Shown here piece after piece: positions 56,405-64,000 of a stretch of DNA of 64,000 nucleotides. A program made the position numbers and the translations under genes. Numbering within the stretch: the stretch's first letter is position 1; every line of letters starts with the position of its first letter. The stretch is from Leuctra nigra (Eukaryota > Arthropoda > Insecta > Plecoptera > Leuctridae), in assembly GCA_934045905.1 (NCBI GenBank), contig OW203762.1, forward strand, positions 25,018,345 to 25,082,344, read 5' to 3'. The notes below the pieces were generated by a model. It saw only the letters and a list, made by a program, of their open reading frames with translations. It was not told the origin of the DNA and did no database searches.

Positions 56405-56640
56405 TCTCTACCTCAGAGGTAGAAGGATCGATGTAAATGATTCTTGAGCGAGTTCAAACACCTCATCCGATCATATTTGTATTGGTGACACCAGTAATAT
56501 TGTTAGAAAATACTTTCATATAACTATAATAATTGTTGACTTGAGCCAAATTGCAATTGATAGAGCGTGATTACATGATTCCAAAAGTGTGTCACGCAAA
56601 ATCTAGGAAATGGACATCGGACCTTTTACCTTTGAGTTAC
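56405..56640. repeat. GAGGTAGAAGG-family TIR element
   Basis: Left CTACCTCAGAGGTAGAAGGA is mirrored by right TCCGATGT-type text and GGTAAAAGGT inverted (ACCTTTTACCTTTGAGTTAC). A palindrome CCTCAGAGG sits at the left tip. Confidence 0.65.
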
Positions 56641-57849
56641 AGAAATAATAGAGGCCTCATCAACAGGCATTGGGAATAATATTCGTATTGGATACAAAGA
56701 TGAATTCTAAATCTAAAAATAATTATTGTGGAAGTCGTTTCAGTTAACAAAATATATTGCAACTACAAATGGTGGCAGATGTTGGATTTCGTTTTTGAGT
56801 TCCATTAGTTGTATGGTTGATTAGTCCATAACCTTGTTGATTTAATCGAACGTTCCAACTGAAAACATATTAAAATATTACTAATGAATGGCACACCATT
56901 ACTTCAGAATACGCGGTTCGTAAATTTTTTACAATATTTTTTCAACCCAAAATTGTCATAATACAACCGCATTGTTTCACTTATTGTTTCACTAGACAAA
57001 AAAGCAACAGCCGAAAACTAAGTCTCAGAAATAAAATGTTTTGTGATTAACGACTAATTATTTTCTAAACTAGAACAAGAACTTCAAGGTCAAAAGTCTA
57101 ATGCCAAATTTATTATACCGATAAAACTATCTAAAGATATTGGTTCTATTGGTTTCCATGGCAATAGAGTCAAGAATTTTAAAGAAATGTGATAATTTCC
57201 CGCCGTATTCATGACAATCGAGTAGTGGTCAATTTAGATATTGTGGATGTATTTTAGTTCTACTTTCTTTGAAGATAACCATATTTTGCATATTATTTCA
57301 TTTGCTCAAGATCGAGACAAAATGTACCATACTACAACCATAATAAAAGAAAACATAATAAAACCATAATAAATTGAAGAATGGAGTACAACATTATACA
57401 TACCTCTAAGATTATTAGTTACAAGCAGTTCAACTCGTTTAATTTTATTATAGTGAAAAGTTTGGCTCTAGACTTGATCTTGATTTTTGTTTCAAATAAT
57501 TCATCCGTGTTTTTCTTATGTGATGCCAAGCTCAAGTATTGGTAGATAGCCAGACGATGACTAAGAGCTATAGAATACCAGGAATTTTATTGGGGCATTG
57601 TTACACGGCACTAATAATAATGGTATTTTATGGCGACAGAAAGTCCTATAGCCAGAATAAAATGCTTCGAGTAACCTTAAAATAAACCCATGATTCAAGA
57701 CATGATTCAACCCCTGTCAAGGCAACTTAAACATACTAAGGGTTCATATTACCATTTCATTAATCTTCTGTTTGTGGAGTTTAAGCTAACTGTAGCTTTA
57801 AACTAATGGTGTTACCGACCCTAATAGCTTTAATTCCCAACAATTTCAG

Positions 57850-58828
57850 ATGGCAGGGCGCATCCCTGATCGTCATCAAGGGACACAAACACCTGCGCGA
57901 GTGCGCCTACATCGGCGACAACTCGTCGGAGGAGGAAGACGAAGTTGCCGAGGAGGCGGCGTTGCATCAGGACTCCGCCGACGCCGAGGACGCCAACAAC
58001 AACACGAACACGCCGCAGAGGATGCGCCGTCTCCGTCCAGGCGTCGTTCTCCACGGATCACAGCCGCCGATCAGCTCCAAGGAGAAGCTCAAGAAAGGAT
58101 CTTTAGACACGAGCGAGGACGAGGATAATATTCTTGCCAGAGTTCTTTTACGGAAAGCGAAAGTACAGTTACAACCTAATCAGAATGTTGCGGGAACTGC
58201 TGTCAGTAAAACTAATCCTCCAGAAGTGCCAAGTAAAGTTGACAAAGTGTTAGATGAAAAACGTGTGCCAACTTCACAAGAAATCTTTGATGATCTTCTA
58301 ATGAAGATGAAGCTTCTCGGACCTCGTGGTAAAACTGTTTTGACGAAATTATACGAGCAGCTGGAGGCTGAAGGAAATACGGAGCTGCAGATGAAGATAA
58401 AACCGTTGTTGAGTAAAGACGACGGAGAAGAGAAGACCTCTGATGTCGAGGATGTGAAGACTGAAGCTACGACATCACAAGATGTTGATGTAAATGATGA
58501 TGACGGTTCGGATGATGATGAATCGGAGATCACCACGATGTCGACATCAACTGATTTGAAGGATGTCAATGATGCTGCTGCCAAGACAGATGTTAAGGAG
58601 TCATCATCAATAGTATTGAAGGATGTAAAGGTTGGAGTAATACCTCAAGAGGTGAAAGTGGATGACGATGAAGATGATGCAGTGGTGATTGATGACAACG
58701 GAGAGAGTGAACACGGCAAGGTGACAACACAAACACCGAGGAAGAGAAGACAAATCACTTTAGGATCTGCGCAGCTTCATGAGCTCCTCAACAAACATGA
58801 TATTGCAGAAGATACGGCTATTGAGGAG
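57850..58828 (+). CDS. APD1-4-like membrane protein, coding exon 4 (main entry)
   Basis: Largest exon: split codon, then residues 153-478, donor GAG|GTAAGA. It begins W-Q-G-A-S-L-I-V-I-K-G, finishing the DUF4792-like domain, then a long low-complexity linker rich in Asp, Glu, Ser and Lys (D-D-D-G-S-D-D-D-E-S-E), with no predicted fold. The whole 663-aa protein has an N-terminal anchor (42-61), an extracytoplasmic DUF4792-like domain, this acidic linker, a DUF4793-like domain (about 505-640) and a C-terminal hydrophobic helix (643-663). In plants APD1-4 proteins add a RING E3 domain; none is present here. Function in insects is unknown to me. The family call is from memory of motifs. Confidence 0.8.
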
Positions 58829-59261
58829 GTAAGAAGGCGGCCATTTTGTTGCCAGACTAAAGTACAAGTAGACGATTGACATTTTGATCCCTGTATCTTT
58901 ATGACAGCGATTTATCATTTATCTGACTTTGTCAGTGAACCATTATGAAGTGCATTTCGATTGCACTAATAAAAATAATCTGCGTATAAATAACTATAAA
59001 TAGTAAGAACAATCTAATTTCTAAAAGTAGCATTGAAATAGAAGATGAATTGTAATAGAAAATGTCTCCGAGTCTAGTCGGTGGCATTGCTGAATGAAAC
59101 ACAATTTACTCTGAATCGATATAATATTTCAACAACCAATAATGACAATCCTCGAGTGACCACAAGTAATCATTAAAAAGCCAGCCCTTATGTTTCATAT
59201 AGTCAAAATTACAAATTGGGGCATGGCGTTTGATTTCTCGATCATTTCCAATATTATAAAC

Positions 59262-59425
59262 GGAGGGCGTTGGCTCAGGCAGTAACGCTCTGGGCTTGAA
59301 CTTAGGAGGCCCCGGGCTCGATTCCCCCGGTCGTCCTTCGGACTGAGGTGTTTTTATCGTGGTTTCCCTGGGAAGATTTCATACAAATTGCATCCATCTT
59401 CATTGTCACCTCCCTAACACCATCA
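59262..59425 (+). mobile_element. tRNA-derived SINE in intron 4
   Basis: A-box-like TGGCTCAGGCAGTAACGC and B-box-like GGGCTCGATTCCC, then CGGTCGTCCTTCGGACTGAG and ATCGTGGTTTCCCTGGGAAG. It lies almost directly against the pyrimidine tract of the exon 5 acceptor (59454). Confidence 0.7.
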
Positions 59426-59454
59426 CACTCGAGACTAACTGAACTCTGCCCCAG

Positions 59455-59684
59455 GACCTGGCGCCCGACGGCATCGCCGACCACCACCGCACTCTGAACG
59501 AGACGACCGCCGGCGACCACTCCCACAGCGAGTACTGGTCGTCGTTCTCGAGCAGCGAGGAGGCGCTGTTGCAGTGCGCCGGTCTGGTGCTCAACCTGCC
59601 GCTCACGCCGCACAGAGACTGCGAGAAGCATAGGACGTCAGACGACCACGCCAGAGCGTCGCTAGCCAACACGGTCACGTACAA
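59455..59684 (+). CDS. APD1-4-like membrane protein, coding exon 5
   Basis: Acceptor TGCCCCAG at 59454, donor AA|GTAGGT at 59685. Residues 479-554 plus two bases. Contains L-N-E-T (possible glycosylation site), a Ser-rich stretch, L-Q-C-A-G-L-V-L-N-L-P-L and N-T-V-T-Y. These open the DUF4793-like domain. GC-rich codon use matches exons 2, 3 and 6 and differs from the AT-rich surroundings. Confidence 0.85.
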
Positions 59685-59992
59685 GTAGGTGCAAGACGCA
59701 TTCGATCTGTAGCCAATCGAAGCGGAGAAGTTCGACAGTATTCAGGTTTTCTTAACTTCTAGTGGACTTTTGACAATTTACAAGCTCTAAAACCCCAGGA
59801 AATGGATGGAGGGCATTCATTGATTGAGCTGTCCGCGACTTACTTGCACCTCATTATTTCAATTTCCCTTCTAAGATCACTGGTTACTTCTCAACTCGTA
59901 GTTGTATTGAATTATGAGGTCTAAGATTTATAGTATAATATCTGCAATGTTCACGTTCATTAGAGGAAATCCTGCTTTGACTAATTTCTTTA

Positions 59993-60150
59993 GCCCCATG
60001 TATTACCAAAGTTAAATTTGCTGGATTAGCTAACTTTTGGATTAAATTCAACTGTTTCAATCATTTTTGAGGTATCTGATTGGCTGAGCCGCCAATTTAG
60101 TCCAATATTTAGTTAATCCGGTTCAGATTAACTTTGGTAATACCGGCCCT
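59993..60150. mobile_element. TIR MITE in intron 5
   Basis: GTATTACCAAAGTTAA near the left end is inverted as TTAACTTTGGTAATAC near the right end, with inner pairing over GGATTA/TAATCC. Ends GCCCC and GGCCC are flanked by TTA-like bases. Confidence 0.7.
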
Positions 60151-60260
60151 TAGCTAAACAATCAGTTATCATCGAATGTAGTCGCTGCCGCATGCTCATA
60201 TCTGACTGACAGCGTTGGAGTCAATCACATCTATCTAAGACACAACTCTCTAATCTCTAA

Positions 60261-60350
60261 GAGGAAACCTGCGAAATAAAAACACTGACCCCGAATGGGA
60301 TCGAACCCAGATCCTTCGGGTTACCGGCCCAATGCTTTAACCTTTAACCT
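60261..60350 (-). mobile_element. tRNA-derived SINE fragment
   Basis: Minus-strand GGATCTGGGTTCGATCCCAT followed by CGGGGTCAGTG and TTTTATTTCGCAGGTTTCC: same family as 23815-23945. Confidence 0.7.
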
Positions 60351-60459
60351 ATGCTTTATGCTTTAACCTATGCTCTGTACAACTCTTGCGAGTCCGAGTA
60401 TCTGATGTATACACGAAGACTGAAGCGCTACGACTTCATTTGACAACGTGAATACATCT

Positions 60460-60582
60460 CTCTCGAAGGACGAAGGATCTGGGTTCGATTCCCAGTCGGG
60501 GTGCGCGTTTTTATTTCGCAGGTTCCCTCCCCTAAGTGAGAGATTCACTAAATTTCCCATTTCCATCATTATCTCTAATCTT
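60460..60582 (+). mobile_element. tRNA-derived SINE fragment
   Basis: GGATCTGGGTTCGATTCCCA, GTCGGGGTGCGCG and TTTTATTTCGCAGGTTCCC, then CTAAGTGAGAGATTCACTAA. It ends about 15 bases before the exon 6 acceptor, opposite in orientation to the copy at 60261. Confidence 0.7.
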
Positions 60583-60596
60583 GCTTGAACTTCCAG

Positions 60597-60924
60597 AGTG
60601 GCGAACACCGGCTACTACTTCTTCGTGTTCAGCAGCGAGAACGAGGTCCAAGAGAACTACTTCAGCGTCCACTTCCACCTCGAGAAGATGATGTACGACG
60701 TCTCCAAGCCCGTGCACTCGTGCAAGAACGCGACGGAGTCGTGCACGCTGCCGCTGACCTTCTGGTCGTCGGACACCGTGGTCCTGGAGCTGCCGGTGGG
60801 ACGCAACGACTCGGCGTGGAACGAGGACTTCGTCGCGGAGTCGACGTGCGAGCCGCGCACCGCCGTCTTCCTCGTGTGCGTCATCTCAGTGCCTCTCGTC
60901 ATCGTCTCGTTCGCGTTCCACTGA
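60597..60924 (+). CDS. APD1-4-like membrane protein, coding exon 6 (last)
   Basis: Acceptor CTTCCAG at 60596. It completes Lys and runs 108 codons to TGA at 60922-60924. It carries N-T-G-Y-Y-F-F-V-F-S-S-E-N, then Cys pairs around N-A-T-E-S-C, completing the DUF4793-like domain, and R-N-D-S. It finishes with A-V-F-L-V-C-V-I-S-V-P-L-V-I-V-S-F-A, a membrane helix reaching the last residue. The protein therefore has almost no C-terminal tail. From 60858 the end of this exon is the first copy of a 121-bp tandem array. Confidence 0.85.
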
Positions 60925-61500
60925 CAGGCAGAGGGTGGTGGAACGGGGGGCACGAGGAGGCCGTCATGGAGTCAAGAGCACCGCCGTGTTCCTCGTGTGC
61001 GTCATCTCAGTGCCCCTCGTCATCGTCTCGTTCGCGTTCCACTGACAGGCAGAAGGTGGTGGAACGGGGGGCACGAGGAGGCCGTCATGGAGTCAAGAGC
61101 ACCGCCGTGTTCCTCGTGTGCGTCATCTCAGTGCCCCTCGTCATCGTCTCGTTCGCGTTCCACTGACAGGCAGAGGGTGGTGGAACGGGGGGAACGGGGA
61201 GCTCGTCATGGAGTCAAGAGCACCGCCGTCTTCCTCGTGTGCGTCATCTCAGTGCCTCTCGTCATAGTCTCGTTCGCGTTCCACTGACAGGCAGAGGGTG
61301 GTGGAACGGGCGGCACGAGGAGGTCGTCGTGGAGTCAAGAGCACCGCCGTGTTCCTAGTGTGCGTATCTCAGTCCCTCTTTTCGTTTCGCTGACAACAAT
61401 GTGGTGGTGATATAGGGGCACGAGGAGGTCGTCATGGAGTCAAGAGCACTTCATGTTCCTCGTGTGCGCCGTCTCAGTCCCCTCCCCCACTCTAATCGTC
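60858..61500 (+). repeat. 121-bp tandem array of the last coding exon's end
   Basis: Copies begin CACCGCCGT at 60858, 60979, 61100, 61221 and 61342 (exact 121-base steps), with a sixth degenerate copy near 61447. The unit contains the final membrane helix codons, the TGA stop and about 57 bases of 3'UTR. Copies decay toward the right. Copies after the first lie in the 3'UTR and are not translated in the normal frame. Confidence 0.95.
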
Positions 61501-61617
61501 GTCATTATGTCCAACCCACCGCTTTAATGGGTCTTCTTGTTTTTTAAAAACTAATTTGCATATAAATTCATCCTAGAAAATGAAAACTTGTTGAAAGAAA
61601 ATTATTTTGTACTTTCC

Positions 61618-61623
61618 AATAAA
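61618..61623 (+). terminator. Poly(A) signal of the APD-like gene
   Basis: AATAAA about 690 bases after the stop. Further candidates follow (AATAAA near 61733). Site use is not known. Confidence 0.55.
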
Positions 61624-63440
61624 GGATTAAATTCGATGTTTCTTTTGCATCACAGAATCGCTATTCTATTGGCGCAATAATAAAAATTGCCCGTAAATGC
61701 ATTCTTTTGTAAAATAGTGTACGAGTATGGTAAATAAACCGAAAATGTAATGTGTAGCTATGTTGTAAATTTTCTTCTCGAAAACTATTTTTAATAAGAA
61801 TGTGTTGATAATTGGAAGATTGGAACTTGAAAGATATTAATGTTGTATTATTTTGTATACAATACTTGTAATTTCATGGTGTAGGATTGTTTACGATTTG
61901 CTCAACAAAGGAAGGGAATGTTTGCATCTGAAGTACGATCTCATGAAACTTTGTAGTGTTTAATCTCGCCGAAGAAAGTGAAAGAAAGTGAGAGATTTTT
62001 GTCGTGTGTTTTATTCGAGTTTTCAGATGATCTTTGAGAGAAGCGATATTTTCCTAAGACGAAGTTATTCATGTACCTGACTTATATTTTGCTCGTGCAT
62101 TTTGTTTAGTTTTTATATACGCGCTTGGTGGCAACTGTGAATTCTGAATGTGCCATCACTTCTAGTTTTATCTTTACGTGTTGTTGAGATATTTCCAGCT
62201 ACAATGTGATGTCTGTGTGTCTTTTGAACGAAACTATGATTGTAAATACTCAGTGGAAATAGAAACAGGGTAATTCATGAGGTGTTTATTTATGAAATCA
62301 AGCTGAAAATTTTATTTAAAGTCAATGAATGTATTAATTTTTACGTTTGGTTGTATACTTACTCAGAAAGTTTTTGATGGTAATGAACAGAAATGAGGAG
62401 AAAATTACGTGTATTTTTTTAATAACAACGTATTTTAATAAATGAGATAAAAATATATTTATATATTATCGTTTATTTGTGTTTCCCTCGAATTCGCTCT
62501 CGGGTCGACGAATGATTTTTGAGATAAATAATTAGGCCCGGTCTTTCAATGCCTTGCTAACTTTTATACAGTCAATTAGGACTATGTTGCCATGGCAACA
62601 ACCAATGACATTCATAGAATGACCACTAACTAACTGTTAAGAGCTAATTGAGACTTAAGCAGAGTATTGAAAGACCGGGCCTAATTTGTAAAATTGACTC
62701 GAAAAATATTATTCAATCATATTTTCCTAAAACCACGGTTCAAAATAAATTCAAATAAATTCTGAACACTTGTGATTTTTTTAAAAATGAAACGTAATAA
62801 ATGTAAAAGGAGCGTGTACCTATATGTAAGTTAATAAATTATAATTCAACAGAATATTAGTATTCATATTTATTTTTAATCGTTTTACCCTGTCTAAAAA
62901 CAAACACTAAGTAATAATGAATCTCTTCTCTAGAACCAGAAGGCTGTGTACATTTTTTTAGATTTTGACGTAGGTAAACACTTTTGGAATCATGAAATTA
63001 ACCTCAATCAAATGAAAATTGACTGAAGTCCATATACTAAAGTCTAGGGGAAAGTTATTCTCTTTCAAAATGAATCGTGTCGCCAAAAATAACGTGTGTG
63101 CCTTTGTCCAATATTATTTTTAATGTTCGACGAAGGCCCACACTATTTTTTACTCTGCTGAAGAATTAATTATCGAAATGAAATGGACCTATCAGGACAA
63201 ATTGATATGTTTTCATTGTTTCATCACGTCATGTAGTTAGTTCGTGTGCACGCCGCTACGGATCGCAGCGCTGTGTTATCAGCAGCTTGCAGGGATGCTG
63301 TGGGGGTGGATAATGGACCAACGGGTGACTGGCGAGGGTGAGGGGAAAGAATTCAATTTGCCAAGTCCTTATCAGTGCTGAACACTCAGGTGCGCGCGCA
63401 TGCTGACATGAAACCAGGAGTCAGGCAGAATCTCTCTCAC
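61624..63440. other. Downstream region, AT-rich
   Basis: May contain a longer 3'UTR up to about 62460. Holds a MITE at 62535-62681. A GC-richer stretch at 63235-63430 has no ORF or splice pattern that I could support. Confidence 0.45.
62535..62681. mobile_element. MITE (GGCCCGGTCTTTCAAT ends)
   Basis: 147 bp, TIR GGCCCGGTCTTTCAAT, flanked by TA (or TTA/TAA). Core GTTGCCATGGCAACAACCAA is shared with the MITE at 50424-50563, so both belong to one superfamily. Confidence 0.8.
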
Positions 63441-63675
63441 AGAGAGAAGTCAGGATGGTCCAGGAATATGGAGGATATGGAAACAAATACCTGGCGAAGA
63501 GACTGTTTCGAATGAAATGACATGTGTACAATAGGGAAGTCTCTTAGAATGTAGAATGAAATAAATACTTGGATTTTTAAAAATATACACGTTTCTGATC
63601 TCGATGATCAAAAAATTTAATCTGTGGGATAAATACTCTAGTAGCAAAGCTTTAATCGAATCTGAATTAAAAGAG

Positions 63676-63912
63676 TCACTTATCGCGAGCGCAAGAACGA
63701 CCCAAGGGACAAATGACGTCAAAAACGTGTATTGAATCACATAAACCCAATGTATAATCATGATGAGACCGGTTGCTGATAACATTGCTGTCTACGTCAT
63801 AATCGTTCATGTTGTCCAACTCCGTTTTACCAGCCTGAATGTTAGGCGATATTTCAATGCGAGATTTGACAATGAAAATGACAAACAAGACAAGGAAAAC
63901 AAGTGTTGACAT
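63676..63912 (-). CDS. Candidate secreted peptide (first exon?)
   Basis: Minus-strand ATG at 63912-63910, 78 codons to TGA. The first 15 residues (M-S-T-L-V-F-L-V-L-F-V-I-F-I-V) form a good signal-peptide core, followed by a hydrophilic Asn/Asp-rich part and a C-terminus with three Cys (L-C-D-S, V-I-C-P-L-G-R-S-C). Just before the stop, GATAA|GTGACT could be a splice donor, so the protein may continue in an exon not identified. I do not recognise the family, and chance is possible in this composition. Confidence 0.3.
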   Translation of the reverse strand: MSTLVFLVLFVIFIVKSRIEISPNIQAGKTELDNMNDYDVDSNVISNRSHHDYTLGLCDSIHVFDVICPLGRSCARDK

Positions 63913-64000
63913 TTATCATTTTTCCTCTAGTTTTTATTTTCAATTTAAGAAAAAATGAGGAGACTTCCCTATTGCATCAATCACCAGGATTCTTATTGAT

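Larger units (their letters stand above)
54550..57849 (+). other. Intron 3 of the APD-like gene
   Basis: Holds a long G-run (about 54781-54796) in a GC-rich patch, the dispersed repeat copy at 55912-56245 and a TIR element at 56405-56640. A 117-codon ORF at 55080-55433 is AT-rich and unsupported. Confidence 0.6.
13289..61623 (+). other. Gene span of the APD1-4-like membrane protein
   Basis: Six coding exons: 13289-13304, 52125-52381, 54368-54549, 57850-58828, 59455-59684 and 60597-60924. They sum to 1992 bases, 663 codons plus stop. Exon phases match at every join (1, 0, 2, 0, 2), which supports the model. Poly(A) signal AATAAA is at 61618-61623. Intron 1 takes up about four fifths of the span and carries nearly all of the window's transposons. 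Two tandem arrays, after exon 2 and after exon 6, are specific oddities of this gene. Confidence 0.65.

Noticed and set aside
60460..60582. Possible tRNA genes at the B-box sequences (also 23815, 33760, 59305, 60300)
   Set aside because: No complete cloverleaf or anticodon arm could be formed; the same extended text recurs, as expected of SINEs.

Overview
The window is a stretch of nuclear genome from an insect. It contains spliced genes with GT-AG introns, a Ty3/gypsy LTR retrotransposon primed by tRNA-Lys, tRNA- and 5S-rRNA-derived SINEs, non-LTR remnants, hAT-type elements with 8-bp target duplications and many foldback MITEs in AT-rich DNA. The order cannot be fixed from sequence alone; the repeat style would suit a hemipteran, but that is a guess.

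Genes. (1) 2-934, plus strand: the last two coding exons of CWC27, a cyclophilin-like spliceosome protein. Its probable 3'UTR holds an unexplained 78-codon ORF. (2) 2510-3487, minus strand: a 325-aa single-coding-exon protein of the DUF4781 type. An apparent 5'UTR exon lies near 4972-5045 and a decayed paralogue at 6311-6960. (3) 13289-60924, plus strand: a six-exon gene for a 663-aa two-pass membrane protein resembling the APD1-4 N-terminal and middle domains (DUF4792/DUF4793). Its first intron, about 38.8 kb, holds most of the mobile DNA here. (4) 63676-63912, minus strand: a possible first exon of a small secreted peptide.

Most striking is that gene 3 carries two unrelated tandem arrays, each copying the end of a coding exon plus the next few bases. 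One is thirteen 103-bp copies of the end of exon 2 with its splice donor (52289-53623). The other is about six 121-bp copies of the end of the last exon with its stop codon (60858-61500).

Mobile DNA in intron 1 and upstream. Four copies (8227-9560, 17517-20702, 20709-23355, and inverted 42127-45575) belong to one composite family: a long foldback at the 5' end, an array of monomers carrying CRE-, ETS- and YY1-like motifs, a slot filled by a different trinucleotide repeat in several copies, and a 3' hairpin followed by CTRR. This layout resembles Helitron/Helentron-type non-autonomous elements. The fourth copy is interrupted by a hAT-like element that itself contains a 5S-derived SINE. At 33925-40891 lies a 6967-bp gypsy element with two 840-bp LTRs that appear identical, a 4-bp target duplication, a -1 frameshift heptamer at the end of gag and a single amber stop in RNase H. 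A truncated zinc-finger non-LTR element (31259-32290), a giant inverted repeat (45781-49576) and numerous MITEs fill much of the rest.

The genes do not form a pathway. Exon joins were inferred from reading frame, splice signals and family resemblance, without transcript evidence.
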